Part shown: positions 44,014-53,143 of the stretch, piece after piece | Layout: each line of letters begins with the position of its first letter | Numbering within the stretch: position 1 is the stretch's first letter | From: DASZQY01 sp036511595 | GTDB lineage: Bacteria; Pseudomonadota; Alphaproteobacteria; Rhizobiales; Kaistiaceae | Assembly (NCBI GenBank): GCA_036511595.1 | Contig: DATCBY010000074.1 | Span: 1-64,000 of the forward strand | DNA length: 64,000 nucleotides | Reading direction: 5' to 3' | Position numbers and translations under genes: made by a program | Notes under the pieces: generated by a model | What the model was told of the DNA's origin: nothing | The model's database searches: none | The model's input: the letters and a program-made list of their open reading frames with translations, nothing else

Positions 44014-44871
44014 ATGGAGTTCCGGGGCATGGTCGGCGACAAGATGGTGGCTGCGGACGGCGGCGACAGCTGGTCGCTCGTCTCGGGGGCGGAGCCTGTC
44101 TCGAAAGCTGTCGTCAAGCTCGCCCGCCTCGGCACCTCGGCGGCCGAAATGCGCGTGCGACGGGAATGGCTTGATCTGCTGTCGCTGCGACCGGGTGAGA
44201 TCGTTGTCGATGTCGGGGCGGGAAGCGGCGTTATAACCATCGATCTCGCGCGGGCGGTCGCGCCCGGCGGGCGTGTCTTTGCCGCCGATCCGTCGGCCGG
44301 CCTGCTTGACGTGGCCCGCGACGCAGCGCGCGATGCGGGCATCGGCCACCTGGTGGATTGCCGGGTCGCAGATGGGCGGAAGCTACCGTTCGGCCCGGCT
44401 GCCTTCGATGCCGCGGTCTGCCACTGGGTGCTGCTTCACGTTGACCGACCCGGCGAGGTGATCGCCGAGATGAAACGCGTGACGCGGCTGGGCGGGCGCG
44501 TGCTCTCGGTCGAGATGGACTGGGAGACGGCCATGATCGGTCCCGGTGATCGCCGATTGACGCGCCGCATACTGAACTACGCCGCCGACCGAAGCCTCGA
44601 TCCATGGATCGGTCGCCGTTTGCCGCGGCTGTTCGCCGCTGCCGGCCTCGCCGACGTCGCGGTTCATCCGATCGTGCTGATGGATCGCGGCCGCGACGAT
44701 CGAGCGTGGTTCGATTTCGCGCGCGAACGCGGCGAGATCGCGCTCGACGGCGGCGCTGTCACCCGCGAGGAGGTCGCCACGTGGCAGGACGGCCTCGACG
44801 TTGCATTCCGCACGGGCACGTTTTTCTTCGCGGTCGTGCAGTTTGTCGTCATCGGCCGCGTGGCGGACTAG
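44014..44871 (+). CDS. SAM-dependent class I methyltransferase
   Basis: A 285-residue methyltransferase with motif I VVDVGAGSGVITIDLA near residue 67, motif II FAADPSAGLL and a later FDAAVCHWVLLHVDRPGEVIAEMKRV, all typical of UbiE/Methyltransf_11-type enzymes. The methyl acceptor is unknown. Its stop overlaps the stop of the convergent fructokinase gene through a shared CTAG. Confidence 0.88.
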   Translation: MEFRGMVGDKMVAADGGDSWSLVSGAEPVSKAVVKLARLGTSAAEMRVRREWLDLLSLRPGEIVVDVGAGSGVITIDLARAVAPGGRVFAADPSAGLLDVARDAARDAGIGHLVDCRVADGRKLPFGPAAFDAAVCHWVLLHVDRPGEVIAEMKRVTRLGGRVLSVEMDWETAMIGPGDRRLTRRILNYAADRSLDPWIGRRLPRLFAAAGLADVAVHPIVLMDRGRDDRAWFDFARERGEIALDGGAVTREEVATWQDGLDVAFRTGTFFFAVVQFVVIGRVAD

Positions 44872-45803
44872 CCGGGTTCAGCCAACTCGCGCAGCCACGG
44901 CGGATTGGCGCCCGGCCGCGATACGGTGATCGCTGCGGCGCGGGCGGCGAAGGCAAGCATGTCGCTGGTTTCCGCGGGCGAAAGGCGTGCCACCGCGTGC
45001 TTGGTCAGCAGCTGGCGACTGGAAAGCCGCGCCAGCATGCCGGCCGTGAACGTGTCGCCGGCGCCAATAGTGTCGGCGACCTTGACCGGAACGCCTGGCA
45101 CCTCCGTGCGCTGCATGCCGGAAAGTGCCACCGCGCCGCCGGCGCCGCGAGTGAGGACGACGATCCTTGCGCCCAGATTTTGCAGCCGGTCCGCCAGCGC
45201 CTCGAAGGACGAGGAGGGCGCCAGCCACTCCAAATCTTCCTTGCTCAGCTTGATCAGGTCGGCCATCGCCGCCAACCGGTCGATGCGGGCGAGATAGCCG
45301 TCGCGGTTCTTGATCAGGGTCGGGCGGACGTTGATGTCGAGAGAGATGACGCGGTCGTTCTTCTCGCGTTGCATCAGCCTCTCGAAAGCCGAGCCGCATG
45401 GCTCCTCCGCCAGACTGAACGAACCGAAATGCAACGCCGCGACTTTTTTGGGAAGAGCCGGCAGGTCGTTCTCGGTCAGCATGCGCCCGGCGGACCCCTC
45501 GTCGAGGAAGGCGTAGCGGGCGTTTCCGTCGACGACGCTGACGAAGGCCAGCGTCGATGGCCGGTCGCTGAAGTTCGTCAGGGAGATGTCGGCGCCCGAC
45601 TGCTCAAGGTGCATGCGCAGCGTCTCGCCGAAGAGATCGCTGGAGAGGCCGCCGACGAAGGCCGCCGGCTGCCCCAGCCGGGCGATGGCGATGGCAACGT
45701 TGAAAGGGGAGCCGCCGGGAAAAGCCGCAAAAGTCGCCGGAGCATCGGCGGGGACCTGCCGGGGGAGGAAATCGATCAGCGCTTCGCCGCAGGAAACGAT
45801 CAT
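44868..45803 (-). CDS. PfkB-family carbohydrate kinase, probably fructokinase
   Basis: A 311-residue ribokinase-superfamily kinase. The N-terminal GEALIDFLP and GGSPFNVAIAIARLG match fructokinase signature 1. The C-terminal block DTIGAGDTFTAGML contains the catalytic Asp and anion hole. I used the ATG at 45803 rather than a TTG three codons upstream. It phosphorylates fructose or a related sugar with ATP. Confidence 0.88.
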   Translation of the reverse strand: MIVSCGEALIDFLPRQVPADAPATFAAFPGGSPFNVAIAIARLGQPAAFVGGLSSDLFGETLRMHLEQSGADISLTNFSDRPSTLAFVSVVDGNARYAFLDEGSAGRMLTENDLPALPKKVAALHFGSFSLAEEPCGSAFERLMQREKNDRVISLDINVRPTLIKNRDGYLARIDRLAAMADLIKLSKEDLEWLAPSSSFEALADRLQNLGARIVVLTRGAGGAVALSGMQRTEVPGVPVKVADTIGAGDTFTAGMLARLSSRQLLTKHAVARLSPAETSDMLAFAARAAAITVSRPGANPPWLRELAEPG

Positions 45804-45965
45804 GACTGCCAATCTAGCATTGCGCGAAGGCGACGGTTGGGGCCTTTCGCGTACTGAATGATGGGTTAACCAAGTCTCGAAAATGCCTTGTCAATTCAAC
45901 TGCTTTGCCTCGAAAAATCATTCAGATGAGCCCATAGATTTCCGGCGTAACGGTGGCGGCCGCTG

Positions 45966-47291
45966 ATGCTTGTTTCCGAAGAATCTAGTGCTGTGATAGC
46001 GGCCCGTGTTGGGACGATCGCGGCGTCCCCGCAGGCGCCGGCGAATTTAATCCGCGCCGCGTCCCGGCGGATGGCGGCATCGGCGATCCAGTTGATGGTG
46101 CATGAGAATCTAGCCGCGGTGGAGGCAACGTGGCGTGCGTTCGAGACCGAGGCTGACTGCACGGCCTTCCAGACCTTCGCCTGGCACGATGCCTGGCAGC
46201 GGACCATCGGCGACCGCAGTCGTGCGCGGCCCGCCATTGTGGAGGGTCGTGACGGGGGCCGCCTGCTGTTCATCATGCCGCTGGCGGTCGAACCCGGGGT
46301 TCTGGCGCGGCGCCTAGTTTGGCATGCTTCCGACCTCTGCGACTACAATCAGCCGCTTCTCGCCGCAGATTTCTTCGAACGCGTGCCCGCGGGGCGCTTC
46401 GCCGCGCTGTGGGAGGAAATAGGCGCGTCGATCCGCAGCCGACATTCGCTGCGCTACGACGTGGTCATCCTGGAAGGCATGCCGGAAAGCATCGGCGGGC
46501 ATGACAACCCGTTCCGGCAGTTGCGCGTCACGCCCCATTCGAGCAGCGCCTACATGATGCGGATCGCCGGCGACTGGGAAACGTTCTATCGCGATAAACG
46601 GTCATCGGCGACGCGCCGGCATGACCGATCGAAGCGCAAGCGTCTAGCTGAGTCCGGGGCGGTGTCGTTCATTACGGCCGCCACAGCATGCGACGCGGAG
46701 ATAACCCTCGACGCGTTCTTCGCGCAGAAGGCAGCATCGTTCGCCACGCGAGGCGTGCCGAACTTCCTCGCACGCCCGGGGACGCGCGATTTCTACCGCG
46801 CCGTCGCCTCCGATCCGTCGCTGTCCGGTGTCGTCCATGTTTCCCGCTTGCAGGTCGGCGGGATAGCCGCCGCCGCCAATCTCGGCATGGTCTTTCGCGG
46901 CCGCTACTATCACATTCTGGCAAGTTACGACGGCGGGCCGATTTCCCGTTTCGGACCCGGTACCGCTCATCTTCATGCCCTGATCGACTATGCGCTCCAA
47001 CGCGGCTGCTCCGAGTTCGATTTCACCGTCGGTGACGAGCCCTATAAACGCGACTGGTGCGATCAGGTGACAAGGCTGCATGACTTTCGCGGCGCGCAAA
47101 CCCTGCGTGGCTCGGCGGTCGTCACCGGGGCCCGCATGGCCAGCAGGGTTAAGCGGCGCATCAAGCATTCGCCGCTGCTCTGGCGCGTCTTTACCGCGGC
47201 GCGCCTGTTGACGGCGCCGGTCAGGCGGCGGTCGCATTCGATCGGGTCCGATACGGTGGATCGTGCTGGCGACGCCGGGGAGGGCACCTGA
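45966..47291 (+). CDS. CelD/BcsL-like GNAT acyltransferase, tandem copy 1
   Basis: A 441-residue protein of the BioF2-like (Acetyltransf_6) family used in polysaccharide modification. Conserved blocks are WRAFETEADCTAFQTFAWHDAWQ (about 50-72), DLCDYNQPLL, and the C-terminal acetyl-CoA fold ending FDFTVGDEPYKRDW. Its stop shares one base with the start of a paralogue (TGATG). The likely role is acylation of a cell-surface glycan or lipid; the acceptor is unknown. ATG at 45966; a later in-frame Met near codon 36 is an alternative because residues before it look unstructured. Confidence 0.82.
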   Translation: MLVSEESSAVIAARVGTIAASPQAPANLIRAASRRMAASAIQLMVHENLAAVEATWRAFETEADCTAFQTFAWHDAWQRTIGDRSRARPAIVEGRDGGRLLFIMPLAVEPGVLARRLVWHASDLCDYNQPLLAADFFERVPAGRFAALWEEIGASIRSRHSLRYDVVILEGMPESIGGHDNPFRQLRVTPHSSSAYMMRIAGDWETFYRDKRSSATRRHDRSKRKRLAESGAVSFITAATACDAEITLDAFFAQKAASFATRGVPNFLARPGTRDFYRAVASDPSLSGVVHVSRLQVGGIAAAANLGMVFRGRYYHILASYDGGPISRFGPGTAHLHALIDYALQRGCSEFDFTVGDEPYKRDWCDQVTRLHDFRGAQTLRGSAVVTGARMASRVKRRIKHSPLLWRVFTAARLLTAPVRRRSHSIGSDTVDRAGDAGEGT

Positions 47292-48628
47292 TGCCGCTCC
47301 CGCACGCACTTTTGCTTGACGGTTCACCGGCGCCCGCGAGCGCGCCCACGCGCCGGGAGAACGCTCAGCCGCTGCCACCGCCTGCGCTCGGGGCGGAGGG
47401 CAAGGACGTTGCGGGTGCCGGCCGCTGGCCAGCCATCGAATTGCGCGTCACCAGCGATCTCGGAGCGATAGAGGAAACGTGGCGAGCCTTCGAAGGCGAG
47501 GCCGAGGGAACCGTCTTCCAGACATTTGACTGGCTGTCAAAATGGCAGCGGCACATCGGGGCGCTGGCAGGCGCCGTTCCGGCGATAGTCACAGGTCGGG
47601 ACGCAGATGGATCGATGCTTTTCCTGCTTCCTCTGGCGGTCGAAAGGCAACGCCTGGCGCGCCGCCTGACGTGGCTGGGGGAAGACCTCTGCGACTACAA
47701 TGGTCCGCTGCTGCGGCGCGGGTTCGGCGAGCGCTTCGGTGCGGCCGGGTTTCCGGCGCTATGGCGCGAAATTCTCGGACTGCTGCGCTCCGATCTACGC
47801 TTCGGTTTCGACTATGTCGACTTGCCCAAGATGCTGGAGATGGTTGGCAGCCAGCCCAATCCTTTCATCAGCCTGGAAACGCATTCCAATCCGAGCGGAG
47901 CGTATGTCGCTAATCTGGGGACAGACTGGGAAACCTTTTACGCCGCCCATCGCTCCGGGCCGACGCGCAAGAAGGAACGCAAGCAGCTGAAGCAGCTCGC
48001 CGAGCACGGCGCGGTGCGCTTTGTCGAGGTGCAGGAGCCGACTGCGGTTGTCATTTCGATGGAAGCGCTGATCGGGCAGAAGTCGGCGGCCTTCCGGCGC
48101 ATGGGGGTTAGCGACAACTTCGCGAGGCCCGGATTCCGATCGTTTTATCTCGATCTCGCGGCCGATCCACGCTGCCTCGACATCGTCAACGTCAGCCGGC
48201 TCGACGTTGGTGACACAATCGCGGCGGCCAGCGTCGGCCTGCGTTTTGGCGACAACTACTACCTCGTCCTGTCGAGCTACGCGGATGGCGATCTCGCGCG
48301 CTTCGGGCCGGGCCGGGCGCATCTCAACGAACTTCTGCGCCACGCGATTGATCGCAAGGTTCGCCGGTTCGATTTCACCATTGGCGACGAACCCTACAAA
48401 CGCGACTGGGCCGACGTCGTGTTGCGCCCGCTGGACCACCTGCAGCCGGTGACGATCCGCGGTCGCGTGATGGTGTCCGGCATGACGGCCTTCCGCACAT
48501 TGAAGCGGTTCATCAAGCAGACGCCGGCGTTGTGGCGGACCTTCACCAAGGTGCGCGCCTGGAAGGCCAGCCTATTGAACCCGGCGAAGGGGCCGGTGGC
48601 GCGCGCGGCCGAAGCCGAGGCGGACTAG
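47291..48628 (+). CDS. CelD/BcsL-like GNAT acyltransferase, tandem copy 2
   Basis: A 445-residue paralogue of the preceding gene over most of its length: WRAFEGEAEGTVFQTFDWLSKWQ, DLCDYNGPLL and FDFTIGDEPYKRDW align block by block. The two have clearly diverged, so the duplication is old and both copies are probably functional. The start overlaps the upstream stop, indicating translational coupling and perhaps a heterodimer (inference). A proline/alanine-rich N-terminal 45 residues look disordered. Confidence 0.83.
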   Translation: MPLPHALLLDGSPAPASAPTRRENAQPLPPPALGAEGKDVAGAGRWPAIELRVTSDLGAIEETWRAFEGEAEGTVFQTFDWLSKWQRHIGALAGAVPAIVTGRDADGSMLFLLPLAVERQRLARRLTWLGEDLCDYNGPLLRRGFGERFGAAGFPALWREILGLLRSDLRFGFDYVDLPKMLEMVGSQPNPFISLETHSNPSGAYVANLGTDWETFYAAHRSGPTRKKERKQLKQLAEHGAVRFVEVQEPTAVVISMEALIGQKSAAFRRMGVSDNFARPGFRSFYLDLAADPRCLDIVNVSRLDVGDTIAAASVGLRFGDNYYLVLSSYADGDLARFGPGRAHLNELLRHAIDRKVRRFDFTIGDEPYKRDWADVVLRPLDHLQPVTIRGRVMVSGMTAFRTLKRFIKQTPALWRTFTKVRAWKASLLNPAKGPVARAAEAEAD

Positions 48629-48665
48629 GCTACGCTTTATGGCGCGGGCTCCCTGAAAATCGAAT

Positions 48666-49853
48666 TCAGGTTGCGGGATTGCTGCCGATCGGAGAACGCG
48701 CGCCGGCGGCCAGGCGCTCGCGCAGGTCACGCAGCCTGGCAAGGCCGAACTGGCGAGCAACGGCGTTGCCAAAGCGGCGTGCCTGCCAGCGAAGGCTGGT
48801 GTCGGTAGCCATCGACCGAACGTATTGGGCCTTGGCGGCCGAGTGTTCGTCGGATTCGATCTTGACGGGATCGTCGTAGAACGCCGCGATCTTGGCGCCG
48901 CCCATGCCGGGGGTCGCCAGCCACGCCGGGATATGGACGTTGCACAGCCGCTCGACATCGGCCATCGCTTTGCCGGCGCCCGTTCCGGCAGCCGGGCACG
49001 ATGTGGCGAACGCATCTCCGACGAGGACGATGCCGGCCTGCCGATGGCCTTCGGTAACGTAGAGATCGACTGGCCGGATCTTGACGTCGCTGGTTACGGT
49101 GAACTTGCCGGCGAGTTGGGTAAGGCCCGGCATCGCGGCGAGCATCGTCTCCACCGGCGCCCGCCGCATTTCCTTCAGCCATGGGTCGCGCATGTCGCGA
49201 TAGACGAAAAAATTCGCCCGCATGGTGTTGCGGAGGGGAAAGAGCGTCAGGTAGGCGATGCGTTGGCCAAGCTGCTCGGGATAGTAGGTCAGGGCCGGGA
49301 AGTTGAAACTCGCGCGACCGGTTGGTGCCACGTCGAAGCCGATGCTGACGGAATGCGATGGGCTGATGTCGCGGCGGGTCATGCCAAGCGTATGGCGCAG
49401 GCCGACATTGAGACCAATCGCCATGACGACGAGGCGTGCCGAAATGTCCTCGCCGGTGGAAAGAGTTACCTGCTGGCGTTCGGCGCTGACCGCAATGGCC
49501 GTCGCTTTGCCCTCGATGAAAGGCGTTGGGGCCGGGATAGCCGCTCGCATGGTGTTGACGAGGGTGTCGTAGAGGATGTCGTACTGGCCGATGCGCCGCT
49601 TGGCGATCCGGTCACCGTGGCGTGCGATCCAGACTTCGTCGCTGAAAGTGGCGGCAGCAAGCGCCGCATCGGCGAGCCCGGTCTTGCGCAGGATGCCGAC
49701 CTGGGCGCGGTCGAGTTTCTCGCAGCGAAAGTCGGGCGGGTAGATCGTATGTGGGTCGACCAGGATCGCGTCGATCCCGGCGCGGCCCAGCATGGCTGCC
49801 GCGGTCGATCCAGCGAGCCCGCCTCCGACGATTACAACGTCCGTTTGCCGCAT
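48666..49853 (-). CDS. FAD-dependent oxidoreductase (geranylgeranyl reductase/UbiH-like)
   Basis: A 395-residue flavoprotein of the PHBH superfamily. The dinucleotide motif VVIVGGGLAGSTAAAMLGRAG is at residues 6-26, and the second FAD motif is IVLVGDAFATSCPAAGTGAGKAMADVERL near residue 300. Members hydroxylate, halogenate or saturate lipids and phenolics. It faces the acyltransferase pair convergently and is divergent from the adenylation/deacetylase genes, but its placement inside the locus suggests a joint role (inference). The ATG at 49853 is where homology begins. Confidence 0.85.
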   Translation of the reverse strand: MRQTDVVIVGGGLAGSTAAAMLGRAGIDAILVDPHTIYPPDFRCEKLDRAQVGILRKTGLADAALAAATFSDEVWIARHGDRIAKRRIGQYDILYDTLVNTMRAAIPAPTPFIEGKATAIAVSAERQQVTLSTGEDISARLVVMAIGLNVGLRHTLGMTRRDISPSHSVSIGFDVAPTGRASFNFPALTYYPEQLGQRIAYLTLFPLRNTMRANFFVYRDMRDPWLKEMRRAPVETMLAAMPGLTQLAGKFTVTSDVKIRPVDLYVTEGHRQAGIVLVGDAFATSCPAAGTGAGKAMADVERLCNVHIPAWLATPGMGGAKIAAFYDDPVKIESDEHSAAKAQYVRSMATDTSLRWQARRFGNAVARQFGLARLRDLRERLAAGARSPIGSNPAT

Positions 49854-50123
49854 GTGTTCGAGCCTCACGCCCCTCCCGCGTATCAAATGCGCGGCAGGCC
49901 CCTGGTGTTTGGCGCGTTTCCGGCCCAAGGGAAACAGTTGGCTAATCTTAACCTTAAATTGGTTGCGGCGGCACGCATGCTGGTCCGGCCGGCCGCATAC
50001 GTTTCATTAATCAAGGACTCGAATCAAACGGAACGAAATTTACGATAGGAGGGGTTTGGCTTTGTCACGACAGCGCGCGACGACTACGGTCCCGGCGCGA
50101 CTTGCAGTGCGGGGGCAATCGGA

Positions 50124-50882
50124 ATGCGGATCGAACAGTTTCTCAGCGAAAGCGCGCAACGGCGCAGTGCAAACGCGGCCTTGGTTGTCGCCGGTCGCAG
50201 TCATTCCTATCGGGAGTTGGCGTACGCCGCCGGGCGCGTCGCCGCTGGTCTCACCAGCCGGGGCATCGGACGGGGCGATCGAGTTGCGATCGTCATGGAC
50301 AACAGCTTCGCCGCCGTGGCCACCTCTTTCGCCGTTCTGATTGCGGGCGGGGTAGTGTGCGCGGTCGATCCGCTTGTCGATTTCGAGGCGTTGAGGACTA
50401 CGCTGGGCCGGCTGGGTGCAATAGCGGTAGCTACCGAGGCCCGGTTTGCGTCCGCCGTCGGCGCCGCGTTGGCGACAACGACAACGGTGCGGCTTGTCCT
50501 GCTCAGCGGCGGCGATCGTTCGACGGCCAGTGCGAGTTGCCTCTGCTTCGAGAACCTGATCACAGGCATCGGGTCGCCTCCTGTTGTCCCGCGCGCGGGA
50601 GCGGCGAGCGATCCGGCCGTCGTGCTGCGGGCCGCGGACTCGGGCAATTTGGTTGAGACCACCCTGACGCATGCCGATCTCGTCGCGGCTGCCTGGGCCG
50701 TTGCGCCTTGCGTTTCGGCAAAGGGGTTACGGTCGATCTTCTCCCACCATGGTTTTAGCCAGCTGTTAGCGGCCATCAGGACAGGGGCGACGGTCGCCCT
50801 CGAATCTTCAGCCGTATTCAGCCACAGCGTGTTCGGCGCGGAGGGTGACGAACCGGAGGCGGCGCCGGCGTTGGCGGGTTAA
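50124..50882 (+). CDS. Half-length AMP-binding (adenylation) domain protein lacking the ATP loop
   Basis: The 252-residue product matches the N-terminal half of acyl-CoA synthetases: SHSYRELAYAAGRVAAGLTSRGIGRGDRVAIVMDNS is typical. At residues 165-186, where a TSGSTGxPKG loop should be, the sequence is AVVLRAADSGNLVETTLTHADL, with the Ser/Thr/Gly/Lys residues mostly replaced. The protein ends soon after, without the C-terminal lid. It cannot be a normal ligase. Either it is a decaying gene that has stayed in frame or a binding-only partner. It is followed 23 bases later by a polysaccharide deacetylase. Confidence 0.7.
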   Translation: MRIEQFLSESAQRRSANAALVVAGRSHSYRELAYAAGRVAAGLTSRGIGRGDRVAIVMDNSFAAVATSFAVLIAGGVVCAVDPLVDFEALRTTLGRLGAIAVATEARFASAVGAALATTTTVRLVLLSGGDRSTASASCLCFENLITGIGSPPVVPRAGAASDPAVVLRAADSGNLVETTLTHADLVAAAWAVAPCVSAKGLRSIFSHHGFSQLLAAIRTGATVALESSAVFSHSVFGAEGDEPEAAPALAG

Positions 50883-50905
50883 TCGGCGGACGAACGGAGG
50901 CAGGA

Positions 50906-51964
50906 TTGGCGGACAGGCGGAAGAAGATAATCCGGGCGGGGCTCGAGACGCTCTATTTCAGCGGCGTGCACCATCTTGCGCGGCAATTCCTCGCGGGTTC
51001 GGGCGCCATTCTGACCTTCCATCGTGTGCGCCCGGCGCTCTCGGGTGCTTTCCAGCCGAACCGCATGCTGGAAATCACGCCGGACTTTCTTGAGGAGATT
51101 ATTGTCGCCCTGCGCGCCGCCGACGTCGATCTCGTCAGCATGGATGGCGTCCATCGTCGGCTCGTGTCGGGCGCACCGGCGCGCCGTTTCGTGGCGCTCA
51201 CTTTCGACGACGGCTATCGCGACACGCTCGAATGCGCCTGGCCGATCCTGAAGCGGCACCGGGTGCCGTTCAGTCTCTATATCCCGTCGGCCTTCCCCTC
51301 GGGGCGGGGCGAATTGTGGTGGGTGGCGCTCGAGGAAGCGATCGCCCGGCACGATCAGATCGAAGCGAAACTCGACGGAGTTGAGCACCGTTTCGATTGT
51401 TCGACGGCGGAGGCGAAGCAGCGGACCTTCGAGACGATCTACGAGCGTCTTCGTGCTTCGGCGACGGAGCAGGAACTGCGGCAGATCGTGCGCGACATCG
51501 CCAGTCGGTGTGGAGTCGACACAGAAAAGCTCTGCCGTGATGCCTGCATGGACTGGGACGCGATCGGCCGCCTGGCGACAGATCCTCTGGTCACCATCGG
51601 CGCCCACACCGTCACCCACCCGATACTTGCCAAGCTGACCGCCGACGAAGCACGCGCCGAGATGATCGATGGTGCGATCGAAATTGAAGCGAAGCTGGGC
51701 CGGGCTCCGGTTCATTTTTCCTATCCGGTGGGTACGCAGGACGCGGCGGGGCCGCGCGAATTCGCGCTCGCCGCCGAGGCCGGCTTCGCCACTGCGGTGA
51801 CGACGCGGCCCGGCGTTCTATTCGGCGAACATGCCCGTCACGTCACGGCGCTGCCGCGCATCTCGGTCAACGGCGAGTTCCAGAGGCTGCGGTATCTCGA
51901 CGTGCTGCTATCCGGCGCCCCGACCGCTCTGATGAATGGCTTCCGCCGAGTCGACGCGGCCTAG
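50906..51964 (+). CDS. Polysaccharide deacetylase (NodB-fold)
   Basis: A 352-residue carbohydrate esterase 4 protein. The catalytic/metal motif TFDDGY is at residues 99-104 and the zinc histidines in HTVTH at 234-238; FSYPVG completes the active site. No signal peptide is evident, so it may act on a lipid-linked or cytoplasmic precursor. It starts with TTG at 50906 behind CGGAGG. Its stop overlaps that of the convergent FAH-family gene (CTAG). Likely removes acyl groups from the same glycan that the CelD-like enzymes modify (inference). Confidence 0.87.
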   Translation: MADRRKKIIRAGLETLYFSGVHHLARQFLAGSGAILTFHRVRPALSGAFQPNRMLEITPDFLEEIIVALRAADVDLVSMDGVHRRLVSGAPARRFVALTFDDGYRDTLECAWPILKRHRVPFSLYIPSAFPSGRGELWWVALEEAIARHDQIEAKLDGVEHRFDCSTAEAKQRTFETIYERLRASATEQELRQIVRDIASRCGVDTEKLCRDACMDWDAIGRLATDPLVTIGAHTVTHPILAKLTADEARAEMIDGAIEIEAKLGRAPVHFSYPVGTQDAAGPREFALAAEAGFATAVTTRPGVLFGEHARHVTALPRISVNGEFQRLRYLDVLLSGAPTALMNGFRRVDAA

Positions 51965-53136
51965 ATCAGGCGGCGCTTCGCTAGGTTGCGCATCAGCGCC
52001 GCCGCTCCGAAAGTCCACGGTTCGGCGACATCGGTCGCCACCACGCGGTTCGACAATCGCCCGAGTTTCGCCGAGGCCACGGAGACGATGTCGCCGGTCT
52101 TGTGGGTGAAGCCTTCGCCCTTGGCGTCGCGGTCGTCGATCGGTGCGAACATGGTGCCGAGGTAGAGCGCCACGCCATCGGGATACTGGTGATGCGCGCC
52201 GATGGTCGCGGCGACCAATTCCTCGGGCGAGCGGCTGATCTTGCGCATGGCGCTGCCGCCGGCAAGGCGGTAGCCGTCCTCACCCTCGACAGTCAGCCGC
52301 ACATCGGCGGTGCGTACGTCGTCCAGCGAAAAGTTATCGTCGAACAGGCGGATGAACGGCCCGATGGCGGCGCTGGCGTTGTTGTCTTTGGCCTTGCCGA
52401 GGAGGAGTGCCGAGCGTCCCTCGAAGTCGCGCAGGTTGACGTCATTGCCGAGCGCCGCACCTACGATTCGACCGGTCGAAGCCGCGACAACGACTACTTC
52501 CGGTTCCGGATTGTTCCAGTGCGAGCCGGGATAGACGCCGATCTCGGCGAGGTGCCCGACCGCAGCCATCGCCGGCGCCTTGGTGAAAATTTCGGCGTCC
52601 GGTCCGATGCCAACTTCGAGGTATTGCGACCACATGCCCTTGGCGATGAGCAGCTTCTTGAGCGCCATCGCCTCGGCCGATCCCGGCTTCAGGCGACTGA
52701 GGTCGTCACCGATGACGGCGCTGATTTCATTGCGGATCGCGGGGGCCTGTTCGGGCGCGCCGCGTGCCTTCTCCTCGATGACGCGCTCCAGCATGGAGAC
52801 GGCGAAGGTGACGCCGGCCGCCTTGACCGCCTGCAGGTCGACGGGAGCCAGCAGCCACGGCTTCCTCGGGTCGCGGCTGGCGCGCGGCGTGTTGGCGAGA
52901 ACGTCGGCGAGCAATCCGATTGGATCGCCGCGAGCGGAGGCAGCGAACGCCGCCGGCCGAGGTACTTCGCAGAGATCGCGCATGGTGGGCGCGGCGGCGG
53001 ATATGTCGAGGACCTGATCGTCGCGCAGAACGAAAAGCGAGGGGCCCGCGACTTCCGGCCGCCAGACGCGGCCGACCAAAATGGCACACTGGTGATCGTC
53101 GGGAAGCGCGAAACCGGCAGATGAGTCGAGCGGCAT
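51961..53136 (-). CDS. Fumarylacetoacetate hydrolase-family protein, probably a 2-keto-3-deoxy sugar-acid enzyme
   Basis: A 391-residue FAH-family protein. The metal-binding block is VGIGPDAEIFTKAPAMAAVG...NPEPEVVVV, with acidic ligands in PEPEV and the conserved GNDVNLRDFEGRSALLLGKAKD. The size matches longer members such as 2-keto-3-deoxy-arabinonate or -xylonate dehydratases more than FAH itself. It lies 7 bases after a UxaA/GarD-type dehydratase gene, so it probably takes the keto-deoxy acid made by that enzyme (inference). Confidence 0.83.
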   Translation of the reverse strand: MPLDSSAGFALPDDHQCAILVGRVWRPEVAGPSLFVLRDDQVLDISAAAPTMRDLCEVPRPAAFAASARGDPIGLLADVLANTPRASRDPRKPWLLAPVDLQAVKAAGVTFAVSMLERVIEEKARGAPEQAPAIRNEISAVIGDDLSRLKPGSAEAMALKKLLIAKGMWSQYLEVGIGPDAEIFTKAPAMAAVGHLAEIGVYPGSHWNNPEPEVVVVAASTGRIVGAALGNDVNLRDFEGRSALLLGKAKDNNASAAIGPFIRLFDDNFSLDDVRTADVRLTVEGEDGYRLAGGSAMRKISRSPEELVAATIGAHHQYPDGVALYLGTMFAPIDDRDAKGEGFTHKTGDIVSVASAKLGRLSNRVVATDVAEPWTFGAAALMRNLAKRRLI

Positions 53137-53143
53137 GAACCGG

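Noticed and set aside
44868..44871. Convergent stop codons sharing CTAG (also at 51961-51964)
   Set aside because: TAG stops on opposite strands overlap naturally through the palindrome CTAG in compact genomes. Not a special signal.
50056..50340. TTG-started frame behind a strong AGGAGG, out of frame with the adenylation gene
   Set aside because: It is a shadow of the AMP-binding N-terminus, whose frame from 50124 shows clear homology. The AGGAGG may still belong to an upstream leader.
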